This document shows, piece after piece, positions 25,129 to 33,678 of a stretch of DNA of 64,000 nucleotides. This stretch comes from Bacillus sp. AFS006103 (lineage in GTDB: Bacteria > Bacillota > Bacilli > Bacillales > Cytobacillaceae): assembly GCA_002559145.1 (NCBI GenBank), contig NTXX01000016.1, positions 1-64,000 on the forward strand, read 5' to 3'. The first letter of the stretch is position 1. Each line of letters begins with the position of its first letter. The notes beneath the pieces were generated by a model. It saw only the letters and a list, made by a program, of their open reading frames with translations. It was not told the origin of the DNA and searched no databases. A program made the translations under genes and the position numbers.

Positions 25129-25866
25129 CTATAGAGAGTAGATTGTTTCGACCACAACTCTTCCGTTCTTTAAAATAGGGACAATCGATGTTATACCTTT
25201 GGATGCAGCTAACCTTAAGTCTGGCTGTTGATCATATTTATCAAGCAGTTTTCCAACATAGGAATCTAGTAAAACTTCGTAGGCATCCTCTCGACTCCTG
25301 TAGAAATATAGGGCCGTTTTCGCTGCATCCGTTAATTCATATTTACTAATATTCATCAGACAGTGAATTAAATGACCTGCTCCATAAAAATCTTCTAAAC
25401 TAGTTTCACCCGAATTTCCTGAACAAATGATTAGAACAGTGTCGTCCTTTGCCGCTTTTTGAATGGCAGCGGCGATGGCCGGGTTATTGAGCATTGATGC
25501 AATATAGACCTTTTTTGCCGAGGACGATTTTCTCAATGCAACTGTACCATTTGTTGTTGACAGTATTAATATTTTTCCGTTGATGGATTCTCTGATTAAC
25601 GTTGGACTAGGATAAACAAACCCATCAATTGGTTTAGCATCTAGTTCCCCAGCCAGGATATATTCACCCTGTTGGTACATTTTCGTTTGTTCAATCGCAT
25701 CCTTGCTGTGCAAAACCGGAACCACTTCTTTTGCGCCATCCGTTAATGCCGATACAATCGTGGTCGTGGCTAACAGGACGTCTAAAACAACTGCGAGTTT
25801 ATTTCCATTCGTTAGTTTCTCTTCTCGGATGTCTTCTTTCTTCATGAGAAGGTGAATCTTTGTCAT
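25129..25866 (-). CDS. ComB (2-phosphosulfolactate phosphatase) family protein
   Basis: 245 aa from ATG 25866 (GTG 25872 possible). Matches the ComB family in VVLDVLLATTTIVSALTDGAKEV, LAGELDAKPIDGF, LSTTNGTVAL and ICSGNSGETSLEDFYGAG. ComB removes phosphate from 2-phosphosulfolactate in sulfolactate/coenzyme M synthesis, but no ComA or sulfolactate gene is near. Here it lies 12 nt after a kinase-fold gene in a fatty-acid operon, so its natural substrate may be a phosphorylated acyl or hydroxy-acid intermediate (inference). Confidence 0.82.
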   Translation of the reverse strand: MTKIHLLMKKEDIREEKLTNGNKLAVVLDVLLATTTIVSALTDGAKEVVPVLHSKDAIEQTKMYQQGEYILAGELDAKPIDGFVYPSPTLIRESINGKILILSTTNGTVALRKSSSAKKVYIASMLNNPAIAAAIQKAAKDDTVLIICSGNSGETSLEDFYGAGHLIHCLMNISKYELTDAAKTALYFYRSREDAYEVLLDSYVGKLLDKYDQQPDLRLAASKGITSIVPILKNGRVVVETIYSL

Positions 25867-25883
25867 TCCCACCCATCTCCCCT

Positions 25884-26948
25884 TTAGACCCGTTCATCTG
25901 CAACATTCGCAGCATGCAGAATTAAATTTTTTACGAAGTAATTAAAATTAGCAAAACGTGTGTCCGTGGTTTGCCCTTTTTTATAGCGGTAATAAATTTG
26001 TTGACCAATAACCGCCAGTTTAAAATAGGCAAAAGTTAAATAAAAGTTTAAATTAGAAACATCGCGGCCGCTTTTTTTCGCATAAAGCTCAATAAATTCA
26101 TTCCTTGATAAAAATCCTTCATGGACAGCTGTAATCGGGGCCTTACCTAAACCATTAATCAAAAGCTCCGAATCATCGCTTTGATTCCAATAACTCATGG
26201 CGACACCAAGGTCTGCAAGTGGGTCGCCAACAGTGGTCATTTCCCAATCAAACAGTCCTACCATATCCGTTAAATCCCCATTAAACATGGCGTTATTAAA
26301 CTTATAGTCATAATGAATGATAGTTGCTTCGTGTCTTTTCGGCGTATGGTCTGCCAGCCAACGCTTTAACTGTTCAAGACCATCGATTTCATCGGTTTTT
26401 ACCCTTTCATACCTCCCAATCCATCCATGGACCTGCCTCTCCATAAAACCATCTGGCTTGCTTATTTCAGCAAGACCCGTCTCTCTATAGTCAATAGCAT
26501 GTAATTCAACAAGTCGATTAACCATAACCTCCGATAGGTTCCGACAGACATCATCAGTTACTGTCATTCCATCAGGGAAGGATGTGTCGATTACAAGACC
26601 CTTTTTTCTTTCCATCAGGAAAAAAGGACTGCCAACGATCGTCTCATTATTAGAAAATAGGAGAGGCTTCGGGGCAACATGAAATATAGGATGTAGATCG
26701 GATAGAATTTTATATTCTCTTTCCATATCGTGAGCTTTCGGTGCGACGGGACCAAGGGGAGGCCGTCTAAGTACAGCTTCCCAACTTCCCTTTTTGATTT
26801 GATAAGTTAAATTCGAATGCCCCGCAAAAAATTGTAAGATTTCAAGTGGACCACCCGGCAAGTTTTCAAAGTGATCTTGTAAAAACTTTTCAAGGGCAGG
26901 AAGGTTCAATTCCTCTCCTTTTCGGACAGGGATTGTATCATTACTCAT
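25884..26948 (-). CDS. APH-fold acyl-CoA kinase, ACAD10/11 kinase-domain type
   Basis: 354 aa. Aminoglycoside-phosphotransferase fold of the kind fused to dehydrogenase in human ACAD10/ACAD11: LPGGPLEILQFFAGHSNLTYQI, VLRRPPLG, MEREYKIL, catalytic IHYDYKFNNAMFNG (Asp and Asn of the Brenner motif) and LFDWEMTTVGDPLADLGV (metal-binding Asp). In the mammalian and Pseudomonas LvaA systems such kinases phosphorylate 4-hydroxyacyl-CoA. First gene of the second transcription unit, behind a palindromic operator (26995-27014) and an AAGGAGG site. Confidence 0.85.
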   Translation of the reverse strand: MSNDTIPVRKGEELNLPALEKFLQDHFENLPGGPLEILQFFAGHSNLTYQIKKGSWEAVLRRPPLGPVAPKAHDMEREYKILSDLHPIFHVAPKPLLFSNNETIVGSPFFLMERKKGLVIDTSFPDGMTVTDDVCRNLSEVMVNRLVELHAIDYRETGLAEISKPDGFMERQVHGWIGRYERVKTDEIDGLEQLKRWLADHTPKRHEATIIHYDYKFNNAMFNGDLTDMVGLFDWEMTTVGDPLADLGVAMSYWNQSDDSELLINGLGKAPITAVHEGFLSRNEFIELYAKKSGRDVSNLNFYLTFAYFKLAVIGQQIYYRYKKGQTTDTRFANFNYFVKNLILHAANVADERV

Positions 26949-26994
26949 CTGGAGATTCCTCCTTGCAATTTGGAATTTTCATACTCCCAAAACC

Positions 26995-27014
26995 AATACT
27001 AACCGGTTGGTATT
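26995..27014. promoter_or_regulatory. TetR-type operator before the kinase gene
   Basis: AATACTAACC-GGTTGGTATT, an inverted repeat with one mismatch pair. The same motif occurs at 31449-31468. It is the only such element between the tetR gene and the kinase gene, and fits ACC-N-GGT type operators of TetR fatty-acid regulators. Confidence 0.75.
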
Positions 27015-27021
27015 TTTATTG

Positions 27022-27058
27022 AAAAAAAAGAGAGTAATTTCCACAAAACCCTCTCTCA
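27022..27058 (-). terminator. tetR terminator
   Basis: On the minus strand GAGAG, an 18-nt loop region, CTCTC followed by eight Ts. Modest stem but good T tract. Confidence 0.55.
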
Positions 27059-27066
27059 ACTTTTCT

Positions 27067-27633
27067 TCAATTGACTTGGATTCCCTTTAAAATCATTTCG
27101 ACAAAAATTTCTGCTACTTCCCGGTCCGTTACCCTTCCACTCGGATTAAACCATTGATAGCTCCAGTTGGTAATTCCTAGAATCGCCATTGTTATGATTA
27201 AAACATCTAACTCGGGACGGAACTCACCATTTTCAACCCCGGTCCGTATCAATTCTTCTATATTGAGACGGAACTGGTCTCTTTTTGGCACAATTAGTTC
27301 AACATGCTCAGAACTCAAATTATTAATTTCTCTAAAGAAAATTTTTGCAGCCGCTCCTTGACTGGATATACTTGTGATTAACATCGTAACAATCTCAAAT
27401 AATTTTTCTTTACAAGACTTCGAAACATCTTTTAATATTTGCTCCTGATATAAAAGTAAACCATCTATATATCCGAGGTGGATATCCATTAGCAATTCTT
27501 CCTTACTTGAAAAGTAATAGTAGAATGTACCCTTGGTCACTCCTAGCGAATCCACAACATCTTGAATGGAAGTTTCGGTAAATCCTTTTTTTTCAAATAG
27601 ACGGATGCTTTGTGCAGTAATTTTTTCCTTCAC
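27067..27633 (-). CDS. TetR-family regulator of the fatty/hydroxy-acid regulon
   Basis: 188 aa from GTG 27633 (AGGA six bases upstream; the ATG at 27648 has no site). N-terminal HTH: KITAQSIRLFEKKGFTETSIQDVVDSLGVTKGTFYYYFSSKEELL. The C-terminal all-helical part should bind an acyl-CoA or similar ligand. Placed between the two structural units whose promoters carry the ATACTAACC/GGTTGGTAT palindromes, so it is the likely repressor of both. No copy of the palindrome was seen before its own start. Confidence 0.88.
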   Translation of the reverse strand: MKEKITAQSIRLFEKKGFTETSIQDVVDSLGVTKGTFYYYFSSKEELLMDIHLGYIDGLLLYQEQILKDVSKSCKEKLFEIVTMLITSISSQGAAAKIFFREINNLSSEHVELIVPKRDQFRLNIEELIRTGVENGEFRPELDVLIITMAILGITNWSYQWFNPSGRVTDREVAEIFVEMILKGIQVN

Positions 27634-27764
27634 ATTATGTCCTCGCATTCTGTAAAAATCTCTATTGAGAATTATATCATAATCTATAATGCCCCTTTAA
27701 GCACAAACGAGGATATATTCTAACTTCCTTATTGTTCAGAGTTCGTACAATCTTCTAAAGGCCT

Positions 27765-29378
27765 TTATTTATTTTTCACTTCGTCCCTCAGGGCACGGCG
27801 AAGTATTTTTCCAACATTTGTTTTCGGAAGTTGTTTCCGGAATTCAACATGACGTGGAACTTTATATGCTGCCATATTTTCTTTGCAATACCGAATCATT
27901 TCTTCCTCTGTTGCCGACTTTCCGGCTTTTAATACAATGACGGCTTTCACATCTTCTCCCCTGTAGGGATCTGGAACACCAATACACACCGCCTCTTGAA
28001 CAGCTGGGTGTTCGTAAAGTACTTCTTCAATATCTCGAGGATAGATATTAAATCCACTGGCAATAATCAAATCCTTCTTCCGGTCAACGATGTATAAATA
28101 ACCATCCTCGTCAACCTTTGCGATATCACCTGTGTAAAGCCATCCATCACGGAGGGTATTAGCCGTTTCTTCGGGCATGTTCCAGTACCCTTTCATTACT
28201 TGCGGACCCTTAATAATCACTTCTCCCAACTCACCTGTCGGCACCTCCACTGTACCGGTTGCCAAATCCACGATTTTATATTCAGTTGAAGGCATACCTA
28301 TCCCAACACTGCCTGTTTTCCTGTCGGCAAATGGTGGGTTACAATGTGTGGTTGGTGATGCCTCTGATAATCCATACCCCTCTAAAATTTTCGCACCCGT
28401 TTTCCCTTCAAACTCACGCAGCAACTCAACTGGCATTGGTGCACTTCCGCTATTGCAGGACTTAATACTATTAATTCCATAATCCTCCGCATGTGGATGA
28501 TTCGTAATCGCTACATACATGGTAGGCACACCCGGGAAGAAGGTCGGCTGTTCCGTTTTAATAGTGGTTAAAACTTCTTCTAATTCAAACCTTGGCAACA
28601 GGATTGATTCCGCTGCAATATATATCGATAGATTCATGCAAGAAGTCATCCCAAACACATGAAAAAGGGGAATGACCGTTAAACAACGTTCTTTTCCAAC
28701 CTCCAATTCATGTTTAAAAAATTCGTGGGACTGAAGGACATTTGCCAAAACATTGCGGTGTGTTAACATCGCACCCTTGGACCGCCCTGTCGTTCCTCCT
28801 GTGTATTGAAGGACAGCAATATCGTTCTCAGGGTCCATAGCAATAGGAAGGACATTCCCATTCCCTTCAGTAAGGAAGGTCTCAAAGCTTCTGTCAGGAG
28901 AAAAGTCATTTCCGGATGGCTGCAAACTGACAACTATGATATTTTTTAAATTCGATTGTGCTTGAACACTTTTAACTCGTGGATAAAAAGCATCTAAGAC
29001 AACCATTGTTTCTGCTCCTGAATCTTTGAGAATATATTCAATTTCCCGTTCAACCAACATTGGATTCACCTGAGTAACGATGGCTCCAGCCGTGAGAATT
29101 CCATAATAAGAAATGACATACTGTGGACAGTTCGGCAGCATAATTGCTACTCTGTCCCCTTTTTGAACTTGATTTTGCTGAAGGGCTGAAGTGAAAGCAA
29201 GGGCAAGTCCGTTTAATTCCTGATAACTAATCTTCCTTCCAAAAAAAGACAAAGCATTATGAGTCGGATATTTCTCGACCGTTTCTTTCAGAATATGTCC
29301 TAAGGGTTTATTTGGAATATCAAGTTCTTTGGAAATTGATTCTGGGTAGCGAGTTAACCAGGCTTTCTTTTCACTCAT
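27765..29378 (-). CDS. long-chain fatty-acid--CoA ligase
   Basis: 537 aa from ATG 29378 (GGAGGGG upstream; nine further codons in the frame lack a site). AMP-forming ligase: P-loop YTGGTTGRSKGAMLTH, EGYGLSEASPTTHCNP, hinge YTGDIAKVDEDGYLYIVDRKKDLIIASGFNIYPRDIEE, and the catalytic Lys in LPKTNVGKILRRALR. It activates a carboxylic acid to acyl-CoA, first step of the pathway encoded here. The chain-length preference cannot be read. Third gene of the first unit, 60 nt after the SDR gene. Confidence 0.92.
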   Translation of the reverse strand: MSEKKAWLTRYPESISKELDIPNKPLGHILKETVEKYPTHNALSFFGRKISYQELNGLALAFTSALQQNQVQKGDRVAIMLPNCPQYVISYYGILTAGAIVTQVNPMLVEREIEYILKDSGAETMVVLDAFYPRVKSVQAQSNLKNIIVVSLQPSGNDFSPDRSFETFLTEGNGNVLPIAMDPENDIAVLQYTGGTTGRSKGAMLTHRNVLANVLQSHEFFKHELEVGKERCLTVIPLFHVFGMTSCMNLSIYIAAESILLPRFELEEVLTTIKTEQPTFFPGVPTMYVAITNHPHAEDYGINSIKSCNSGSAPMPVELLREFEGKTGAKILEGYGLSEASPTTHCNPPFADRKTGSVGIGMPSTEYKIVDLATGTVEVPTGELGEVIIKGPQVMKGYWNMPEETANTLRDGWLYTGDIAKVDEDGYLYIVDRKKDLIIASGFNIYPRDIEEVLYEHPAVQEAVCIGVPDPYRGEDVKAVIVLKAGKSATEEEMIRYCKENMAAYKVPRHVEFRKQLPKTNVGKILRRALRDEVKNK

Positions 29379-29438
29379 GTGTTCCCCTCCACAAGGTATT
29401 TTCACTGATTTGATTAAAAAAAAGGATTATTCAAGCGA

Positions 29439-30191
29439 CTAAAAAGCTAGTCCGCCGCCATCAACTGATAGTGTGGTACCAGTAATAAACGAAGCTTCAT
29501 CAGAAGCTAAAAATAACACCGCATGTGCAACTTCATCTGGAGTTCCAATTCTTCTTAGCGCGTTTGCACGTGATATAATCGTCCATTTCCGCTCATCCTG
29601 CTTCCATTGGTCAATGATCGGAGTGTCAATTACACCAGGTGCAATGGCATTGACTCTTATATTGTATTTCCCATATTCAAGGGATGCATTTTGTGTCAGC
29701 ATGACAACTCCAGCCTTAGAGGCATTATAAGCAGACACATATTTCTGTCCTTTTAAGCCGAGCAGGCTAGATGTGTTAATGATTGCTCCACCCCCTGCTT
29801 TAATTAATTCAGGGACTGCGTATTTTATTCCAAGGAAGACTCCCTTCAAATTAATGTCAATGACCCGATCCCATTCTTCTTCAGATAAATCAATACTACA
29901 TACTTCGGAATTCCCAACACCTGCGTTGTTGAACAAGATATGTAAAGCGCCGTAAGTGCTGGTGGTGGTGTTAATTAATACTTTAATTTGTTCAGAATCC
30001 GTTACATCGGTTTTGACAAATATTGCTTCACCGCCCTCTTCTTTTATTAAAGAAACGGTTTCTTCGCCAATAGCGGAATCGATATCTGCTACAACGACCT
30101 TTGCTCCTTCTTGGGCAAATCGGATTGCAGTTGAGCGGCCAATCCCACCTCCGCCGCCTGTAATGATCGCTGTTTTTCCTAGTAATCTCAT
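29439..30191 (-). CDS. short-chain dehydrogenase/reductase
   Basis: 250 aa. TGGGGGIGRSTAIRFAQEG with VADIDS after strand 2 (Asp suggests NAD), NNAGVGN, catalytic Ser in NTSSLLGLKG, YNASKAG, and SVDGGGLAF at the end. Probably a 3-hydroxyacyl-CoA or secondary alcohol dehydrogenase in the acyl-CoA pathway. It is 32 nt after the acyl-CoA dehydrogenase gene. A second SDR occurs at 24343; sequences differ enough for different steps. Confidence 0.87.
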   Translation of the reverse strand: MRLLGKTAIITGGGGGIGRSTAIRFAQEGAKVVVADIDSAIGEETVSLIKEEGGEAIFVKTDVTDSEQIKVLINTTTSTYGALHILFNNAGVGNSEVCSIDLSEEEWDRVIDINLKGVFLGIKYAVPELIKAGGGAIINTSSLLGLKGQKYVSAYNASKAGVVMLTQNASLEYGKYNIRVNAIAPGVIDTPIIDQWKQDERKWTIISRANALRRIGTPDEVAHAVLFLASDEASFITGTTLSVDGGGLAF

Positions 30192-30223
30192 AAACCTTCC
30201 AACCCTTCTTCATGTCTAAAAAT

Positions 30224-31432
30224 CTATTGATATTTTCTCAGTTCAAGTTTAGCCACCTGAGCTCGATGGACTTCATCGGGACCATCCGCTAATCTTAATG
30301 TTCTTGCGTTCGCCCATTGAGCAGCAAGGGTAAAATCATTTGAGACTCCCGCTGCACCAAGGGCTTGAATGGCGCGGTCAAGGACACGTAAGGCCATTGA
30401 CGGAGCGACCACTTTAATCATCGCAATCTCTGCCTTCGCTTCTTTATTGCCAACAGTGTCCATCATATAGGCAGCTTTTAACGTAAGCAGTCTTGCTTGT
30501 TCTATTTCAATTCTTGAATCTGCAATCCATTCACCAATAACCCCTTGCCTTGCTAACGGTTTCCCGAAAGCGGTCCGGCTCTGAACACGCTTACATAGTT
30601 CTTCAAGCGCCCGTTCAGCTGCGCCAATTAATCTCATACAATGATGTATTCTTCCCGGCCCTAGTCTGCCTTGAGCAATGGCGAACCCTTTTCCTTCTCC
30701 CCAGAGGATATTTCCAACTGGTACGCGGACATTTTCATAGGTGATTTCTCCGTGTCCATGCGGGGCATGATCATAGCCGAAGACAGGAAGCATCCGTTCA
30801 ATTTTCACACCTGGTGAATCTAATGGGACAAGAATCATTGATTGTTGCTCATGACGGTTGGCCGATGGATCTGTTTTTCCCATAACAATCGCAATCTTAC
30901 AGCGTGGATCACCAGCACCTGATGACCACCACTTCCGGCCATTTATGACATACTCGTCGCCATCTCTATCAATTCTGGCCTCAATATTCGTCGCGTCAGC
31001 AGAAGCCACAGCCGGCTCTGTCATCGAAAAGCACGATCGAATTTCTCCTGCTAACAACGGCCTTAGCCATTGCTCTTTATGCCTGTCTGTTCCATAACGT
31101 ACGATGACTTCCATATTACCTGTGTCAGGAGCACCGCAATTAAATACCTCTGGTCCGATTAAAGACCATCCCATAATTTCACATAAAGGAGCATATTCCT
31201 GATTGGTTAATCCGGCACCAAATTCACTTTCCGGCAGAAATAAGTTCCAGAGCCCTTCCACTTTTGCTTTTTGTTTTAGTTCCTCCATAATCGGTGGAAC
31301 GGCACTCCAACGGCTTTCTTGTTCGTTTAATTGCTGCTCATAAATTCGCTCATTCGGATAAACATTTGCTTCCATAAAGGCTGTTAATTTTTCCTGCAAC
31401 TCTTTCACTTTTTGAGAATATGAAAAATCCAA
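30224..31432 (-). CDS. acyl-CoA dehydrogenase, ACAD11-like
   Basis: 402 aa. The start is TTG 31432 (GGGAG eight bases upstream); GTG 31441 would overlap the ribosome site. FAD-dependent acyl-CoA dehydrogenase fold with unusually close wording to the dehydrogenase domain of human ACAD11: [67 protein letters not shown]. In ACAD10/11 the enzyme works with the attached kinase on 4-hydroxyacyl-CoA. Here the kinase is a separate gene at 25884. First gene of the TetR-controlled unit. Confidence 0.88.
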   Translation of the reverse strand: MDFSYSQKVKELQEKLTAFMEANVYPNERIYEQQLNEQESRWSAVPPIMEELKQKAKVEGLWNLFLPESEFGAGLTNQEYAPLCEIMGWSLIGPEVFNCGAPDTGNMEVIVRYGTDRHKEQWLRPLLAGEIRSCFSMTEPAVASADATNIEARIDRDGDEYVINGRKWWSSGAGDPRCKIAIVMGKTDPSANRHEQQSMILVPLDSPGVKIERMLPVFGYDHAPHGHGEITYENVRVPVGNILWGEGKGFAIAQGRLGPGRIHHCMRLIGAAERALEELCKRVQSRTAFGKPLARQGVIGEWIADSRIEIEQARLLTLKAAYMMDTVGNKEAKAEIAMIKVVAPSMALRVLDRAIQALGAAGVSNDFTLAAQWANARTLRLADGPDEVHRAQVAKLELRKYQ

Positions 31433-31448
31433 CTTTTCCACTCCCTTT

Positions 31449-31507
31449 CATACTAACCAGTTGGTATGTTATAAACATAATTATACCTGTAATTATTAAA
31501 TATTCAA
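31449..31507 (-). promoter_or_regulatory. promoter and TetR-type operator of the acyl-CoA dehydrogenase unit
   Basis: On the minus strand TTGAAT (31507-31502), 16 bp, TATAAT (31485-31480); then CATACCAACT-GGTTAGTATG (31468-31449), placed from about +4 on. The operator has eight of ten paired positions and matches the one at 26995. Confidence 0.75.
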
Positions 31508-31538
31508 ATTAAATTCTAAATATTCTATTAAAATAAGC

Positions 31539-31592
31539 AGGTCAAGAAAGGGCAAACCCATTTCATCATTCTCTAAAGACATTTCCTGACCT
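31539..31592 (-). terminator. possible terminator or hairpin after the RHH gene
   Basis: AGGTCA...GAAA pairs with TTTC...TGACCT across a 35-nt loop region; T tract weak. Could alternatively be a processing hairpin. Confidence 0.35.
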
Positions 31593-31599
31593 TAGTTCC

Positions 31600-31797
31600 T
31601 TAAAACCTTTTCGTAAATGATCGCTTTTGTTTATTCATTACTTCATGTGATTTTTCAATAATATCTGTAAGTACATCTCCTTTATAAATTCTTCCTAGTT
31701 TCAATCCTTGCTGGTAATACTCAACGATTTCATCCAGAAGCAGGGATGTTTCCTTCGTAATTCTTACATTTAATTGAATTCTTTCGTTTTCAGCCAA
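31600..31797 (-). CDS. small ribbon-helix-helix-like protein
   Basis: 65 aa from TTG 31797, chosen because AGGAG stands eight bases upstream while the GTG at 31806 overlaps it. The sequence ERIQLNVRITKETSLLLDEIVEYYQ has the beta strand plus helix pattern of ribbon-helix-helix DNA-binding proteins, with a second helix (YKGDVLTDIIEKSHEVM). Probably a small dimeric regulator; target unknown. Monocistronic. Confidence 0.65.
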   Translation of the reverse strand: MAENERIQLNVRITKETSLLLDEIVEYYQQGLKLGRIYKGDVLTDIIEKSHEVMNKQKRSFTKRF

Positions 31798-31900
31798 GAT
31801 AAACACTCCTATTTGTCCGCTATCAAACAGCTAGCACTTTTCTATTCTATTGTTATCATCTATTAATATACTATATTTCTACATTTTTTTCAGTAAAACC

Positions 31901-31936
31901 AAAAAAAATTGGCCATCATTTTGAGGACCAATTTTA
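31901..31936 (-). terminator. terminator of the hydrolase-regulator unit
   Basis: On the minus strand AAAATTGG, loop, CCAATTTTTTTT; 27 nt past the hydrolase stop. Confidence 0.75.
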
Positions 31937-31962
31937 GTATAGCTCCGATTGAATCAAACTTT

Positions 31963-32940
31963 TTAGCTGATAACCGACTCTTTTTGAGAATTGCTAACAA
32001 AGTGTCCTTGCAGCCAATTTTCGAGTAACTTTTCTAATTCCGGATGAATAGGTAATTTTGATTCAGCAATAATATCCTTTTTTACCGTTAACATTGTCGA
32101 AGTGTGTGAAATATACTTACAGGAATGACCCATATTTTCCACTACATGAAACTCGGCATCACCTTTTACAAATAAAGGGAGATCTTTTAGAACCTCAGGA
32201 TTGGCTTGTATATCTCGCTCCCCTGTTATTGCAAGGACAGGGCAGATAACTTTGGCTAAATCTTCCCTTACATCATAGCTGAAATGCTCCCGCATCCACT
32301 TTGCATTGGTTTTGATTAGACTAACTTTTATCACATCTTTAGCTGAGTTCATAACTTTATCAATATATTTTTGTGCCTGCTTTTCCACTTTGTTTTGGAC
32401 ACCTAATAAACGCAGTAACTGACCTTGAAAACCCTTGGCGTGGATAATGTCCTCTTTTGCAATATCTCTTTGCCGCTTTGTAGCTTCACTTAATCTTTCA
32501 ACTGCACCAGAGAGCAAAACTAATCCTCCAAGTTCTTCTCTGACAGCAACTGCTGTTCCAATCGTGCAGCCTTCACTATGTCCAAGGACAATGACTTTTT
32601 CCGGATCCACTTCAGGAAGACCTTTTAAAAATTGGACAGCAGTTTGGGCGTCATCTACTAAGTCCCATAGCCCTGTTGATAAAAAATCCCCCTCACTTGC
32701 TGCTACCCCACGCTTATCATATCTAAGATTAATAAATCCTAACGTGGTTAAATATTCAGCAATTTGACCGTAAAGCTTTAAATCAATCCTTTTATTTACT
32801 TTTCCGTTCCGGTCTAATTTGCCGGACCCCGAAATGATCAGTATGGCCGGTGCTTTTTCTTCACTATTTTCCGGTATGCTTAATGTCCCCTTTAATGCTC
32901 CTTTACTTTGAATCGTAACTTCCTTCTCCCTAAACGTCAT
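31963..32940 (-). CDS. alpha/beta hydrolase
   Basis: 325 aa, cytoplasmic. ILIISGSGKLDRNG forms the oxyanion-hole strand, nucleophile elbow GHSEG (Ser), acid region TGERDIQANP, and catalytic His in VENMGHSCKY. It resembles serine aminopeptidase S33/esterase types; substrate unknown. It is 11 nt downstream of an ArsR-type regulator gene, so they form an operon and the regulator probably responds to its substrate. Confidence 0.85.
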   Translation of the reverse strand: MTFREKEVTIQSKGALKGTLSIPENSEEKAPAILIISGSGKLDRNGKVNKRIDLKLYGQIAEYLTTLGFINLRYDKRGVAASEGDFLSTGLWDLVDDAQTAVQFLKGLPEVDPEKVIVLGHSEGCTIGTAVAVREELGGLVLLSGAVERLSEATKRQRDIAKEDIIHAKGFQGQLLRLLGVQNKVEKQAQKYIDKVMNSAKDVIKVSLIKTNAKWMREHFSYDVREDLAKVICPVLAITGERDIQANPEVLKDLPLFVKGDAEFHVVENMGHSCKYISHTSTMLTVKKDIIAESKLPIHPELEKLLENWLQGHFVSNSQKESVIS

Positions 32941-32951
32941 CTCTATTCCCC

Positions 32952-33497
32952 CTATTGTTCTTCCAATTGTTCAGGAATAATAATCGTAGCTATTGTCCTT
33001 CTTCGTCTGCCCTTTTGGAGCTTATTGTTTATTACTTTTGAATAAACAACTGTAAGCGCGTTTATTAAATCGGCATACTCGACTTCAGAAAGGTACATGG
33101 ATGCTTGACGGAAGGTAACTCCATCTGCAACTAAGTCAATGTGATCCTGATTTAAATATCGTTCATATTCCCCCATTAAGTTGGCCATAAATTTGATAAA
33201 AAGACCTAAATGATCATCCTTTGAAAGCTTGTTAAGGTCTTCAGGTCCAATAGATGCTTTACTCGGATTTTCTATTGAATATACTTTTTCAATTGTTCCT
33301 CGATTAGGAATTTCATCAACAATATGAATAACCCCCGTTTCAACCAATTTTTTTAAGTTACGATACAAAGAGGCTTGCGGGATATCGGGCAGCAATTCTT
33401 TTAATTGTTGGGCAGTAAGCCTCTGATTAATTAAAAACTGGATAATCCTCATACGAACGGGGTGTAAAATAACGTCTACTGCTGATTCCTTTGTCAT
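32952..33497 (-). CDS. ArsR-like winged-helix regulator
   Basis: 181 aa. N-terminal winged helix (VILHPVRMRIIQFLINQRLTAQQLKELLPDIPQASLYRNLKKLVETGVIHIV) of the HTH_20/ArsR-like group, followed by a helical effector region without a cysteine metal site. It heads an operon with the alpha/beta hydrolase. A perfect 11-bp inverted repeat overlaps its -10 box, suggesting autorepression. Confidence 0.83.
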   Translation of the reverse strand: MTKESAVDVILHPVRMRIIQFLINQRLTAQQLKELLPDIPQASLYRNLKKLVETGVIHIVDEIPNRGTIEKVYSIENPSKASIGPEDLNKLSKDDHLGLFIKFMANLMGEYERYLNQDHIDLVADGVTFRQASMYLSEVEYADLINALTVVYSKVINNKLQKGRRRRTIATIIIPEQLEEQ

Positions 33498-33521
33498 ATC
33501 AATAATTGCTCCTAAATTTTT

Positions 33522-33569
33522 ATTATCATTATCAATAATGATAATAATATGATTTTCTAGTTTTGTAAA
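33522..33569 (-). promoter_or_regulatory. promoter overlapped by a perfect 11-bp palindrome
   Basis: TTTACA (33569-33564), 17 bp, TATTAT (33546-33541) on the minus strand. ATTATCATTAT-CA-ATAATGATAAT (33522-33545) covers the -10 and start site. Half-sites face opposite to those of the classical Fur box, so it is read as the operator of the adjacent ArsR-like regulator. Confidence 0.65.
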
Positions 33570-33678
33570 GCCCGGATTGGAAAATACTTATACTTTTTCC
33601 TCATTCATTTGAATTTGTATTGTAGTTACATGAATTAGCAAACTTTTACCAATATTATAGTCAGGGGGTTTGCTGATT

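Noticed and set aside
33522-33545. Fur or PerR box
   Set aside because: Half-sites are in the opposite order to TGATAAT-N-ATTATCA and the spacing differs; it fits better as the operator of the adjacent regulator.
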